The translations under genes and the position numbers were made by a program. A DNA stretch of 64,000 nucleotides. Source: Azotobacter paspali (lineage in GTDB: Bacteria > Pseudomonadota > Gammaproteobacteria > Pseudomonadales > Pseudomonadaceae). Shown here piece by piece: positions 36,698 through 46,185 of this stretch. The DNA is taken from NCBI RefSeq assembly GCF_042434745.1, contig NZ_JBHLSS010000045.1; one strand, written 5' to 3'. Below the pieces are notes generated by a model that worked only from the letters and a program-made list of their open reading frames with translations, was not told where the DNA came from and made no database searches. The first letter of the stretch is position 1; each line of letters starts with the position of its first letter.

Positions 36698-36747
36698 GGA
36701 GGCCCGTCGCCAATCGGAGCGGACGGCGGGCCAGTGGGGACGCCAGC

Positions 36748-37356
36748 TCAGGCCTGGGGCTTCTCTTCCTTGTGGGTGACCAGGCGGTACAGATACAGGC
36801 CGACCACTGCCAGCACCACTACCTTGGACAGCGGGTCGATGTAGTCGGCGACCACATGATATTGCCCGTGCAGCATGTAACCTGCGACGGTCAGCGCGGT
36901 TATCCATACTAGCGAGCCGAGCGTCGAATAGAGCAGGAAGGCGCGCATGGGCATGGCGACCATGCCGGCGGGCGTCGAGATCAGGGTGCGGATCGCCGGG
37001 ATCAGCCGGCCGAACAGCGTGGCCTTCCAGCCATGGCGTTCGAACCAGGCGGAGGCGCTGTCCACTTCTCGCGGGGAAATGGTCATCCAGCGACCGAAGC
37101 GCCCGGCCAGTCGCTTCAGCCGTTCGCTGCCGAAGAAGTAGCCGGCGTAGTACCAGGGCAATGCGCCGAATACCGAGCCCGCCGTCCCCGCCAGCAGCAC
37201 GCCGAAGGCGCTCAGTTCGCCCTTGGCGGCGGCGAAGCCGGCCAGCGGCATGATCAGTTCGGAGGGAATGGGCGGGAAGATGTTTTCCAGGACCATCAGG
37301 AGGAATACGCCGAGGTAACCCGTCTGCGCGATGAAATCGACTATGCCGTCAAACAT
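36748..37356 (-). CDS. DedA-family membrane protein
   Basis: This 202-residue inner-membrane protein starts at MFDGIVDFIAQTGYLGVFLL. Family features are the ENIFPPIPSELIMPLAGFAA loop, FGRLIPAIRTLISTPAGM with the conserved arginines, and several transmembrane helices. DedA/VTT proteins are proposed lipid scramblases or proton-linked transporters needed for envelope integrity. It is convergent with rtcB. Confidence 0.92.
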   Translation of the reverse strand: MFDGIVDFIAQTGYLGVFLLMVLENIFPPIPSELIMPLAGFAAAKGELSAFGVLLAGTAGSVFGALPWYYAGYFFGSERLKRLAGRFGRWMTISPREVDSASAWFERHGWKATLFGRLIPAIRTLISTPAGMVAMPMRAFLLYSTLGSLVWITALTVAGYMLHGQYHVVADYIDPLSKVVVLAVVGLYLYRLVTHKEEKPQA

Positions 37357-38118
37357 GTAGGAGTCTCTTGCGCCTGTGCGCCAGGGTTGTGCGTACGCTT
37401 CGGGAGCGAGGTGGATGTCTGTCCATGATATAGGGGCGCGTGCTGCTAGGCGAAGCGCTCGCATCGCCGGACAGAGCGAAGCCTATTGTCCTGGCCGGTG
37501 GGGGTCGCCGAGGCGGGAGTGGCGCCCGGACCGGAAAGCCCGAAGGGTGCTTTCCCTGGACTTGCCCCTATCAAACCGGACACCGCCACCCCATTAATCT
37601 TACTGTTTCATAAGGAATCGGGGAGAATACGTTCATCCCAACAGCCGATTGGATTCCACGAGAGAACGGATAACGGATGGAACAGCGCTTCGAAGCTTAC
37701 CTCGATCATCTGTGCGATTCCCGCTTTCTGGTGGCCGAGCGCCTGCGTCATCCTGACACCCAAAAAACGCCACACTCCGCCCGCCATCTGCCTTACCCCA
37801 AGAGTACGTTCCGCGGGGCCGCTCAGCGGCCCCAGCGTCATCAACCCAACGCGATCACGACCTTGCGCTGGCTGATCGCCCAGCGCCTGGCGAGCCGTCT
37901 TGATCGTTGTCCGTGCTGCGGACGGAAAAATAGCGAGCAGATGAACGTTTAGCTTTATGACACAGTAAGAGTAAGCCATTGAAGTGTTCAAAGGGAGTTA
38001 CACCAAAACCGCCCTCGACACGCTCCAATTCGGCATGAATATCTTGCAAGGGGTAATTGTTCTGCACGTAAAAAGTGTTGATGCGCTCATCCCATGAACG
38101 AGCCCCCGCCGCCGCCGA
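37357..38118. other. gene-poor remnant region between dedA and the LysR gene
   Basis: No intact gene is recognised. Two short frames have protein-like composition: 37677-37952 plus (MEQRFEAYLDHLCDS ... LDRCPCCGRKN) and, on the minus strand near 37940-38090, ERINTFYVQNNYPLQ followed by DIHAELERVEGG and TPFEHFNGLLLLC. The local A+T content is higher than around it. They look like pieces of unrelated foreign genes, perhaps mobile-element cargo, but I cannot name a family. Confidence 0.4.
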
Positions 38119-39036
38119 TCACCGCGCCAGACCGCCCTCCCCCGCCCGCAAAAGAAACTGCCACAGCTCGCGCGCTTCGGGCAGCAGTGTCTCTTCCGAC
38201 TTCACGCCGACCCACAGGGTGCGGCTAGCCCAGTCGTCGGTCAGCGGGATGGCGCGCAGGCCGGCCTTCAGGCGTTCGCCGTGCACCGCGCCATCGGGCA
38301 CCACGCCGATCCCCAGGCCGGCCTCGACCATCCGGCCGATGGCGTCGAAGCTGCCAACCTGCATGCGCAAACGCAGGATTCGCTGGGCGGTCACCGCCGA
38401 GTCGATCAGCAGGCGCAGCAGCGAGGTGCCGTGGGCGAGGCCAATGTGGTCGTAGGCCAGGGTGTCGACGAAGGCGATCCGGCCGAACTTGGCCAGCGGG
38501 TGCCCGACCGGCACCAGCAGGACCAGCCGGCTCTGCCGGTAGGGGCGCAGTTGCAGGGTCGGCGCCGGCAGGTTGTCGGCGAACACCCCGAGGTCGATCC
38601 GCTCGCTGTCCAGCGCCGCGATGATCTCCTCGGTCAGCCGCTCCTCCAGGCTGATACGCACCTGCGGCCGCTCGCCGAGGAAGGCCGCCAGATCGTCCGG
38701 TAGGAACTGCAGCACCGCCGAGGTGTTGGCCCACAGGCGCAGATGGCCACGCACGCCGGTGGCGAACTCGCCGATGTCGGCGGCCATGCGGTTGACGTTG
38801 TCGAGGATGGTGCGGGTGTGCTCCAGGAGTTCCTGGCCGGCCGGCGTCAGTTCGAGCCCGCGCGGCTGGCGGACGAACAGGGGGCAATCGATGGTCTTCT
38901 CCAAATCGCAGATGCGCTTGCTCACTGCCGACAGGGTGAGGTGGGCGCGCTCCGCCGCCCGGGTCAGGCTGCCCAGCTCGGCGGCCAGGAGAAACACCCG
39001 CAGCGACTGCAGATCGAAATGGAGGGGATTGGTCAT
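38119..39036 (-). CDS. LysR-family transcription regulator
   Basis: This 305-residue protein has an N-terminal winged HTH (LQSLRVFLLAAELGSLTRAA, LTLSAVSKRICDLE) and a C-terminal periplasmic-binding-like effector domain. The start MTNPLHFDLQSLRVF fits the family; the longer frame is rejected. It is divergent from the PL17 alginate lyase, 438 bp apart, and may control it. The co-inducer is unknown. Confidence 0.88.
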   Translation of the reverse strand: MTNPLHFDLQSLRVFLLAAELGSLTRAAERAHLTLSAVSKRICDLEKTIDCPLFVRQPRGLELTPAGQELLEHTRTILDNVNRMAADIGEFATGVRGHLRLWANTSAVLQFLPDDLAAFLGERPQVRISLEERLTEEIIAALDSERIDLGVFADNLPAPTLQLRPYRQSRLVLLVPVGHPLAKFGRIAFVDTLAYDHIGLAHGTSLLRLLIDSAVTAQRILRLRMQVGSFDAIGRMVEAGLGIGVVPDGAVHGERLKAGLRAIPLTDDWASRTLWVGVKSEETLLPEARELWQFLLRAGEGGLAR

Positions 39037-39474
39037 GACTGCTGCAAGCTCCCGAAGGCTGTGGAACTGAACATACGCCGAACGCCGCGCGGAATCCCCT
39101 TCGCACGCGCCACGGCGATAGCCGGCGGCGAAATCGGGACGACGGGCGGACGGGCGGGGGGAATGAGGCCGCCGGTCCGCCGCACGGGGGGGCGCAACGA
39201 TGGCACGCGGACGGCGGACGCGCCAGCGGCTCCGGCCTGGCGGGCACGAACGTCCCACATGAGGCAGGCGATGTCCAGCGGTCAAGAACCGGCGGACAGG
39301 CGGTCCGACCGCGGCCGGATCGCTCCGGGATGTCGCGGACGCCGAACGTTATGCCATCGTGCACATCGAGGCCATCCGGGACTATGCCCGCCCCGCCGAT
39401 CCGGCCGCCGGATAGAGGCGGCAGGACCGACCGGATAGCCACATACCGGATAATCACGTAAAGGAAGGCTGTCG
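39037..39474. other. divergent intergenic region, LysR / PL17 lyase
   Basis: This 438-bp region is the likely operator zone for the LysR regulator. A short reading frame on the plus strand (39340-39410, DVADAERYAIVHIEAIRDYA) looks like a C-terminal scrap of some enzyme. No complete gene is seen. Confidence 0.4.
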
Positions 39475-41703
39475 ATGCCAAGATTGCAGACCACCCTGGG
39501 CCTGACCATCGCCATGCTGCTTGCGGGACAGGCCGAGGCTCTGGCCGCCGCCCCCGCCGGCGCAGGCCCCGTGCTGTTCAGGTCCTCCGGCCCGATCCAG
39601 GCCGATTACCCGCTGTTCGCCGGCGAGCGCCGGCGCCTGGCCGAACTGGTCGAGGCGGCCAGGCGCGGCGGAATCCAGGTGCCGGTGCCGCGCGACCCCG
39701 GCGGCGGTTCGACCCACGAACAGCACAAGCGCAACTACATGACGATCTACGCCGCCGGCCTGCTGTACCGGGTCACCGGCGATGGCGCCTACGCCGACTA
39801 CGCGCGCCGCCTACTGCTGGAATACGCCAGGCTCTACCCGACCCTGGGGCCGCACCCGGCCGCCAGCGTCGACTCGCCGGGGCGGCTGTTCTGGCAGAGC
39901 CTCAACGACAGCGTCTGGTTGATGTATGCGGTGCAGGGCTACGACGCCATCCGCGACAGCCTCTCGGACGAGGACCGGCGGACCATCGACGAGCAGGTGT
40001 TCCGGCCGATGGCGGCCTTCCTGTCGGAGGGCCAGCCGCAGGTGTTCGAGCTGATTCACAACCACGCGACCTGGGCCTGCGCCGCGGTCGGCATGACCGG
40101 CTACGTGCTGCGCGACGACGAGTTGGTGGCCAGGGCCCTGAACGGTCTCGACAAGAGCGGCCGGACCGGCTTCCTACGCCAGATCGAGCAGCTCTTCTCG
40201 CCCGACGGTTACTACAGCGAAGGCCCCTACTACCAGCGCTACGCCCTCGAGCCCTTCGTGGTCTTCGCCCAGGCGATCGAGGCCAACGAGCCCGAGCGCA
40301 GGATCTTCGCGTACCGCGACGGCGTGCTGCTCAAGGCGATCCGCGCCACCGTCCAGCTCACCCAGGGCGGCTACTTGTTCCCGCTCAACGACGCCCTGCG
40401 CGACAAGAGCCTGAAGACCGACGAGCTGTATCAGGCCATCGCCATCGGCTATGCCGCGACCCGCGACCCGACCTTCCTGTCGATCGCCCAGTGGCAGGGA
40501 CACACCACCCTGACTCCCGAGGGCCTGCTGGTCGCCCGCGACCTGGCCGAGGGCAAGGCGCAGCCCTTCCCCTTCGCCTCCCGGCTGTTCCGCGACGGCC
40601 CGGCGGGCGACGGCGGCGCCGTCACGGTGCTGCGCGCCGGGATCGACGAGCACGGCCAGACGCTGGTCGTCAAGAACAGCGCTCAGGGCATGGGCCACGG
40701 ACATTTCGACAAGCTGGGCTGGATGCTCTACGACGATGGCGCCGCGGTGGTCACCGACTACGGCGCGGTGCGCTTTCTCAACGTCGAATCCAAGGACGGC
40801 GGCCGCTACCTCGGGGAGAACCAGAGCTGGGCCCGGCAAACCGTCGCCCACAACACTCTGGTGGTGAACGAGACCAGCCACTTCGACGGCCAGTGGAAGG
40901 TCGGCGAGCGCATCGCGCCCCGCCAGTTGTACTTCGCGGCGGACGGGCCGACGCGGGTCAGCACCGCGGAAGTCGAGGGCGCCTACCCCGAGGTGCGCTT
41001 CCGGCGCACCCTGGCGCAACTGGAGGTGGACGGCCTGGCCGGCCCGCTGGTGGTCGACCTGCTGCGCGTCCAGGGCAGCAAGCCGGCGCAATACGACCTG
41101 CCCCTGCACTACGCGGGGCACATCACCGACGTGGGCTTCCCACTGCACTCCTATCCGGCAGAGCGGCCGGTGCTGGGCAAGGCCAACGGCTACCAACACC
41201 TGTGGGTGGACGCGAGCGGCACGCCGGAGGCCGGCAACGCGACCCTGACCTGGCTCAACGGCGAGCGCTTCTACACCTACCGCATGCTGCCGCCCGCCGG
41301 CACCCGGATCATCCTGGCCGAGAGCGGCGCCAACGACCCGCGTTTCAACCTGCGCCGCGAGCCGGTGCTGATCGAACGCCTGGAGAACGCCACCGACGCC
41401 ACCTTCGTCGCCGTGCTCGAACCGCACGGGTGCTACGATCCGGCGGCGGAAACGGTCACCGACAGCCGCAGCCGGATCGCCGCGCTGCACCATGTCCACA
41501 CGGCGGATGCCGACCTCGTCGCCCTCGAACTGGTCGACGGCCGCACGCTGACCCTGGCCATCGCCGACGACGTGGATGCCGGCAAGGCGCATCGGGCCGA
41601 ACTCGACGGCAAGCCGCTCGAATGGAGCGGCCACGTCGGACGCTTCGAGGCGCCGACCGCCGGGGAGTCGCCGAGGCAGGAGCTGGCCGAAAAACGCCCG
41701 TGA
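39475..41703 (+). CDS. PL17-family oligo-alginate lyase (heparinase II/III superfamily)
   Basis: This 742-residue protein has a signal peptide (LGLTIAMLLAGQAEALAAA). Next come an alpha/alpha toroid domain (about 40-360) and a beta-sheet heparinase II/III domain (about 370-700, with NSAQGMGHGHFDKLGWMLYD). Active-site residues fit PL17 exolyases: Asn196-His197 in IHNHATW and Tyr252/Tyr253 in GPYYQRYA, and a His in MGHGHFD. Such enzymes release unsaturated monouronate from alginate oligomers. It stands apart from any alg biosynthetic gene. Periplasmic or secreted. Confidence 0.87.
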   Translation: MPRLQTTLGLTIAMLLAGQAEALAAAPAGAGPVLFRSSGPIQADYPLFAGERRRLAELVEAARRGGIQVPVPRDPGGGSTHEQHKRNYMTIYAAGLLYRVTGDGAYADYARRLLLEYARLYPTLGPHPAASVDSPGRLFWQSLNDSVWLMYAVQGYDAIRDSLSDEDRRTIDEQVFRPMAAFLSEGQPQVFELIHNHATWACAAVGMTGYVLRDDELVARALNGLDKSGRTGFLRQIEQLFSPDGYYSEGPYYQRYALEPFVVFAQAIEANEPERRIFAYRDGVLLKAIRATVQLTQGGYLFPLNDALRDKSLKTDELYQAIAIGYAATRDPTFLSIAQWQGHTTLTPEGLLVARDLAEGKAQPFPFASRLFRDGPAGDGGAVTVLRAGIDEHGQTLVVKNSAQGMGHGHFDKLGWMLYDDGAAVVTDYGAVRFLNVESKDGGRYLGENQSWARQTVAHNTLVVNETSHFDGQWKVGERIAPRQLYFAADGPTRVSTAEVEGAYPEVRFRRTLAQLEVDGLAGPLVVDLLRVQGSKPAQYDLPLHYAGHITDVGFPLHSYPAERPVLGKANGYQHLWVDASGTPEAGNATLTWLNGERFYTYRMLPPAGTRIILAESGANDPRFNLRREPVLIERLENATDATFVAVLEPHGCYDPAAETVTDSRSRIAALHHVHTADADLVALELVDGRTLTLAIADDVDAGKAHRAELDGKPLEWSGHVGRFEAPTAGESPRQELAEKRP

Positions 41704-41788
41704 CGGCGCCGGCCAGGGACGGCAGCCGCCTTGGCCGATCCGTCGACCGTATCCCGAGCGAAACGACAAAAGCGCAAGCGACCGGCCG

Positions 41789-42100
41789 TCAGTGCTGCCG
41801 GCCCAGCCGCTTCAGGAACACCGTCATTTCCTTCTCCGCCTGCCGGTCGCCGCGCCGCTCGGCGACCTCCAAGCCCAGCTCCCAGGCCAGGCGAGCGCCA
41901 TCCGGGTCGCCGGCGGCCTGCAGCGCCTTGCCGAGCAATTTCCAGGCCGCGGAATAGTTCGGGTCGAGTTCCACGCAGCGGCGCAGATGCTCGGCGGCGC
42001 GCGGCGCGTCGCCGGCATCCAGGTAGCCCTTGCCGAGGCCGAAGCGCAGCAGCGGGCTATCCACGCCCTGGGCGAGCATCTTTTCCAGCGATTCGAGCAT
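41789..42100 (-). CDS. small TPR-repeat protein
   Basis: This 103-residue protein starts at MLESLEKMLAQGVDSPLLRF, chosen because GGAGG lies 6-10 bases upstream; an in-frame ATG 12 bp earlier overlaps that site. It contains about two tetratricopeptide units (PLLRFGLGKGYLDAGDAPRA, NYSAAWKLLGKALQAAGD). Probably a scaffold or adaptor; the partner is unknown. It is convergent with the PL17 gene. Confidence 0.8.
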   Translation of the reverse strand: MLESLEKMLAQGVDSPLLRFGLGKGYLDAGDAPRAAEHLRRCVELDPNYSAAWKLLGKALQAAGDPDGARLAWELGLEVAERRGDRQAEKEMTVFLKRLGRQH

Positions 42101-42186
42101 GTCGACCTCCATCGGCTCCGCGGGACGCGGCGAGTATAAAGCCGATCGCCGGCCCGTCGGCGCCCGCGGGACGATCGGATCGCGCC

Positions 42187-43035
42187 TCAGGGCGGCCCGA
42201 CCAGCACGCCCAGGCGGGCGCGCAGGCCGCGCGCGCGGAGCAGGTCGCGGCCCAGTTCCAGCCAGCCGTGCAGGGCGATGCGCAGCGGGTTGTAGCTGTG
42301 CAGCGGCCGGCTGAGGCCATAGCGGATGGGGATCTCCGGGCGATGCTCGACGAAGGTGCCGAACAGCCGGTCGAAGACGATCAGCACGCCACCGTAATTG
42401 CAGTCCAGGTATTGCGGGTTGCTGGCGTGGTGCACCTTGTGGTGGGTGGGCGTGTTGAGCAGCCATTCCAGCGGGCCAAGCCGGGGTACCCAGGGCGCGT
42501 GCACCCAGAACTGGTAGAGCAGGTTGAGCGCAACCGCGGCGCTCACCGCTAGCGGCGGAAAGCCCAGCCAGACCAGCGGCAGGTAGAACAGTCCGCTGCC
42601 GGTCAGCCGGCCGGTCCAGCCCAGGCGCAGGGCGGTGGCCAGGCTCAACTGCCCGGGCGAGTGGTGCACCGAATGGGAGGCCCAGAACCAGCGGACCCGA
42701 TGCGCCATCCGGTGGTACCAGTAATAGAGGAAGTCCTGGCCGAGGAACAGGGCGACGAAGGCCACCGGCGTGGACATCTCCAGGCTTTGCAGGCGGTGCT
42801 CGTAGGCCAGCACGAACAGGGGCGCCACCAGGGACAGGCCCAGGGCGTCCACGCCGCGACGGATCAGCGCGTCGGCGAACGAGGCGGCGCTGGCCCGCCA
42901 GTCGTAGGAGCCGGGGCGCAGCAGGCTGCGCACCAGCCCCTCGACGCAGGCGACACCGACCAGCACGAGGAAGGCCATGGCGAACCAGGGCAGCGCCTGC
43001 GGCCCCAGGGTGTCGCGGATCGTTTCGCTGGACAT
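42187..43035 (-). CDS. sterol desaturase / fatty acid hydroxylase family protein
   Basis: This 282-residue membrane-bound di-iron protein shows the histidine clusters HRMAHRVRWFWASHSVHHSP and THHKVHHAS, with several hydrophobic helices (PWFAMAFLVLVGVACVEG and others). The superfamily hydroxylates or desaturates sterols, hopanoids, carotenoids or lipids; the substrate here is unknown. The EF-hand protein gene starts the unit 11 bp upstream on the same strand. Confidence 0.88.
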   Translation of the reverse strand: MSSETIRDTLGPQALPWFAMAFLVLVGVACVEGLVRSLLRPGSYDWRASAASFADALIRRGVDALGLSLVAPLFVLAYEHRLQSLEMSTPVAFVALFLGQDFLYYWYHRMAHRVRWFWASHSVHHSPGQLSLATALRLGWTGRLTGSGLFYLPLVWLGFPPLAVSAAVALNLLYQFWVHAPWVPRLGPLEWLLNTPTHHKVHHASNPQYLDCNYGGVLIVFDRLFGTFVEHRPEIPIRYGLSRPLHSYNPLRIALHGWLELGRDLLRARGLRARLGVLVGPP

Positions 43036-43046
43036 GGCGGCGTCCT

Positions 43047-43352
43047 CTACTGGCCGGCCTTGCGCCGGGCCACCTGCTCCCGGGCGAAGGCCTTGACCTG
43101 CTCCAGGCTGACCGAGCCCTGCCCTTCGCTGTCGATCGCCGCGAAGTGGCGGGCGACGAAGGGCATTCCGGCCTCGGCCTCCGTCTCGCTCAGGCGGCCG
43201 TCGCCGTCGCGGTCGGCATGGGCGAAGCGCTCCTGCAACTCGGCCTGCAGGCGCTCGCCACGGACCGGCCCGGCGAGCGCGATGCCGACCATGACGCAGA
43301 GCGCGACACCGAGGGCTCCGGCGAAAACGAGGGAAATGAAGGAATTGCGCAT
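43047..43352 (-). CDS. small exported EF-hand protein
   Basis: This 101-residue protein has a signal/anchor helix (FISLVFAGALGVALCVMVGI) and one canonical calcium loop DRDGDGRLSETE; a second, degenerate loop begins DSEGQGSVSLEQ. It probably senses or buffers calcium in the periplasm. It is followed by the hydroxylase gene in the same direction. Confidence 0.8.
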   Translation of the reverse strand: MRNSFISLVFAGALGVALCVMVGIALAGPVRGERLQAELQERFAHADRDGDGRLSETEAEAGMPFVARHFAAIDSEGQGSVSLEQVKAFAREQVARRKAGQ

Positions 43353-43382
43353 GGGGGTTTCTCCTGAAGAAATACGACGGTT

Positions 43383-43913
43383 TCAGTGCGAAGGACAGGC
43401 GATGCCGGCGCCGCTGGCGTCCTGGCAGGCGACGCTGCGGCTCAGGCCACCGTCCCGGCTGTAGCCGGTGCTGCTCTGCCGGCTGTTGCCGGTCGTCGCG
43501 TCGGTGACGGTAGTGGAGCGGTTCCGGCTCAGCCCCGACTCCGCGGAATAGCTCAGGCCGCCGCCGCTTTGCAGGCTGCTGCCCTGGCTGCCGGTGACGG
43601 ACAGGCCGCGTTCGACCTGGCGGCCTCCGTCGTCCGTGCGCGAACGGCTGGCATGCCGTTCGAGACTACCGCCGTCGTCGCCCTGCAGGCTGACGCCACG
43701 AACGGCACGGGCGTTGCCCTGGCCGTCGGCGACCAGCGCGCGGCCACGCCATAGGCTGGCGTGCCGGCCCGCATGGCTCTCGATCAGCGTGGCGCTGCCG
43801 CCGCCCTGACCATTGGCGCGGACGACGCGGCGTTCCCCGGCCTGGGCGTCGGCGAACGCCAAGGCTATGGGCAGGACGAACACCACGGCGAAGATGGATG
43901 ACAGGGACTTCAT
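43383..43913 (-). CDS. low-complexity exported protein (Ser/Gly/Arg-rich)
   Basis: This 176-residue protein has a clear signal peptide (SSIFAVVFVLPIALAFADAQA). The mature chain is built from loose SGLSRNRS-, GYSRDGGLSRS- and GSSLQSGGGLSYSAESGLS-like units and ends with two cysteines. No family is recognised. It precedes the EF-hand gene by 30 bp and is divergent from the two-component genes, so it may be their target. Confidence 0.65.
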   Translation of the reverse strand: MKSLSSIFAVVFVLPIALAFADAQAGERRVVRANGQGGGSATLIESHAGRHASLWRGRALVADGQGNARAVRGVSLQGDDGGSLERHASRSRTDDGGRQVERGLSVTGSQGSSLQSGGGLSYSAESGLSRNRSTTVTDATTGNSRQSSTGYSRDGGLSRSVACQDASGAGIACPSH

Positions 43914-44119
43914 GGGATCGGCTCCTCTCGACTGGACGCCGCCGGCTGGCGGCGGGAGCTACTATCGGCGCCAACCATGAGCGAGGCATTGCCGGCGGCG
44001 GGCAATCCGTGACAATCGGTGAGCGATGGGCGCATCTGTAACCCTTTGTCATGGATCGGCCGGGCGGCGAGAGCGGCGCCTGCGTCACCCTCGCACGGCA
44101 ACCGACGGGAGAAACGAAG

Positions 44120-44854
44120 ATGGGCGAAGCCCTGGCGAGAATTCTGGTGGTCGACGACGAGCAGGACCTACGCGCCCTGCTGCAACGCTATCTCAGCGAT
44201 CGGGGCTACGCGGTCCGCGCCCTGGACGGCGGCCAGCATCTGGAGCGCCTGCTCGGCCGCGAACGCTTCGACGTGCTGGTGCTCGACGTGATGATGCCCG
44301 GCGAGGACGGCCTGTCCCTGTGCCGGCGCCTGCGCGCGCGGGGCGAGACCATTCCCATCGTCATGCTCACCGCCCGCGGCGATCCGCTGGACCGCATCAT
44401 CGGCCTGGAGATGGGCGCCGACGACTACCTGCCCAAGCCTTTCAACCCGCGCGAGCTGCAGGCACGCATCGAGGCGCTGATCCGCCGCCAGCGCATGCTC
44501 GGCGCCCACACCGGCCCGTTGCCGGGCGACGGGCGGATCGATTTCGGCCCCTTCAGCCTGCACCTCGGCGAACGCCGCCTGCGCCGCGACGGCGGCGACA
44601 TCCCGCTGACCAGCAGCGAGTTCGCCCTGCTCCAGGCCCTGGCCCGCCACCCCAGGCGACCACTCGGCCGCGACCGGCTGATCGAGCTGAGCCGCGGCCG
44701 CGACCACGAGGCCAGCGACCGCAGCATCGACGTGCAGGTCATGCGCCTGCGCCGGGCGATCGAGGACGATCCGGCGCAACCGCGCTACATCCAGACCGTC
44801 TGGGGGCTGGGCTACGTGTTCGTGCCCGATGGCGGCGCGGAGCGCCGGCCATGA
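44120..44854 (+). CDS. OmpR-family response regulator
   Basis: This 244-residue regulator starts at MGEALARILVVDDEQD. The receiver domain has the acidic pair in VVDDE, phospho-acceptor Asp56 (LVLDVMMPGEDG), and Lys106 (LPKPFNP). A C-terminal winged helix includes LTSSEFALLQALARHP and ending WGLGYVFVPDG. It overlaps the kinase gene by 4 bases. It is divergent from the calcium-binding/exported protein genes. Confidence 0.93.
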   Translation: MGEALARILVVDDEQDLRALLQRYLSDRGYAVRALDGGQHLERLLGRERFDVLVLDVMMPGEDGLSLCRRLRARGETIPIVMLTARGDPLDRIIGLEMGADDYLPKPFNPRELQARIEALIRRQRMLGAHTGPLPGDGRIDFGPFSLHLGERRLRRDGGDIPLTSSEFALLQALARHPRRPLGRDRLIELSRGRDHEASDRSIDVQVMRLRRAIEDDPAQPRYIQTVWGLGYVFVPDGGAERRP

Positions 44855-46185
44855 GGCTGCTGCCACGCAGCCTGTTCGGCCGCAGCCTGCTGCTGATCGT
44901 CCTGCTGATCCTGCTCGGCCAGTTGGGCGGGGCGCTGCTGGCCCGCCGGCTGATCCTCGAACCGCGCTTGGAACAGATCGCCGCCGGCGTGGCGCACAAC
45001 GCGACGGCCCTGCGCGCCGGCCTGCTGGCGCTGCCGGCGGCGCAACGCGAAGCCTTTGTCGCCCGCTTCAACGCCCAGGCCCTGGCCGGCCGCGGCATCG
45101 TCGCCGCCGACGGGCCGCCCGCCCCGCTGCCGCCGCTAGAGCGCGGCTTCGCCCTGCGTCTGGCCGAGCGCCTGGCCGGTGACGGGCTGGAAGTGCAGTG
45201 GCTGCGCGAGGCCGGCGGCGGCCCGGTGCTACGTCTGCGACTGGAGGGCGAAGACCTCTGGCTGGCGGTGCCGGGCATCCTGCCGGAACGCCTGTCCAGC
45301 GGCACCTGGCTGTTCGCCTCGCTGGGCGCCGGGCTGCTGGCGCTGGCCGGTGCCCTGGCGATCCAGCGCCGCCTGAACCGGCCCCTGGCCCGGGTGGTAC
45401 GGGCCGCCGAGTGCCTCGGCCGCGGCGCCGAACCACCGGCGCTGGAGGAAAGCGGCCCGGAAGAAACCGCCAGCCTCAGCCGCAGTTTCAACCGCCTGCG
45501 CGACAGCCTGGCGCGCAACGAACGCGAGCGCGCCCTGATGCTCGCCGGCCTGTCCCACGACCTGCGCACGCCACTGGCCAAGCTGAGCCTGGGCGTGGAG
45601 ATCCTCGCCGGCCACGACGAGCCCGAGGTGGCTGCCAGCCTGCGGCGCAGCATCGCCGAAATGGATGCCCTGGTCGGCCAGTTCCTCGACTTCGCCCGCG
45701 ACAGCCGCGAGGAACCGGCGGTGCTCGGCGAACTCGATGCTCTGGCCGGGGAACTGGCCGTCGCCTACGCCGACCACGGCCAGCCGCTGCGCCTGGAACC
45801 GGGCGCGCCGCCACCGGTGCGGATGCACCCGGCGGCGTTGCGCCGGGCACTGACCAACTTGCTGGAGAACGCCTGGCGCCATGGCCGCCCGCCGGTACTC
45901 CTGCGCAGCGGCGCGGACCGCGACTGCGCCTGGATCGAGGTGATCGACAGCGGCGCCGGCCTCGCCGGACGGGACGGCGAGGCGTTGAAGCAGGCTTTCC
46001 GCCGTGGCGAGAACGCCCGTGGCGGGACGCCGGGCGCCGGCCTCGGCCTGGCCATCGCCGAGCGCGTCGCCCGCGAGCACGGCGGCCGCCTGGAACTGTC
46101 CGAGCGCCCCGGCCCGGGCCTGCGGGCACGGATCTGCCTGCCGCTGCCCGGTAGAGCGGCGGATACGCAGCCCGCCCGTTTCTGA
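44851..46185 (+). CDS. sensor histidine kinase
   Basis: This 444-residue inner-membrane kinase has TM1 (11-30), a periplasmic sensing loop of about 120 residues and TM2 (152-170). A HAMP linker, the phospho-acceptor His236 in GLSHDLRTPLAKL, an N-box NLLENAWRHG and the G-box GAGLGLAIAERVAREHGG follow. EnvZ/RstB-like architecture. It is coupled to the response regulator; the signal is unknown. Confidence 0.92.
   Translation: MRLLPRSLFGRSLLLIVLLILLGQLGGALLARRLILEPRLEQIAAGVAHNATALRAGLLALPAAQREAFVARFNAQALAGRGIVAADGPPAPLPPLERGFALRLAERLAGDGLEVQWLREAGGGPVLRLRLEGEDLWLAVPGILPERLSSGTWLFASLGAGLLALAGALAIQRRLNRPLARVVRAAECLGRGAEPPALEESGPEETASLSRSFNRLRDSLARNERERALMLAGLSHDLRTPLAKLSLGVEILAGHDEPEVAASLRRSIAEMDALVGQFLDFARDSREEPAVLGELDALAGELAVAYADHGQPLRLEPGAPPPVRMHPAALRRALTNLLENAWRHGRPPVLLRSGADRDCAWIEVIDSGAGLAGRDGEALKQAFRRGENARGGTPGAGLGLAIAERVAREHGGRLELSERPGPGLRARICLPLPGRAADTQPARF

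Noticed and set aside
37677..37952. Possible IS701-type transposase start (MEQRFEAYLDHL)
   Set aside because: Beyond a few residues the sequence lacks transposase motifs and no inverted repeats flank it, so I left it unassigned.
44026..44850. Apparent N-terminal extension of the histidine kinase
   Set aside because: The extension is the response regulator gene read in another frame; the kinase begins at the ATG overlapping the regulator stop, with a proper TM1.
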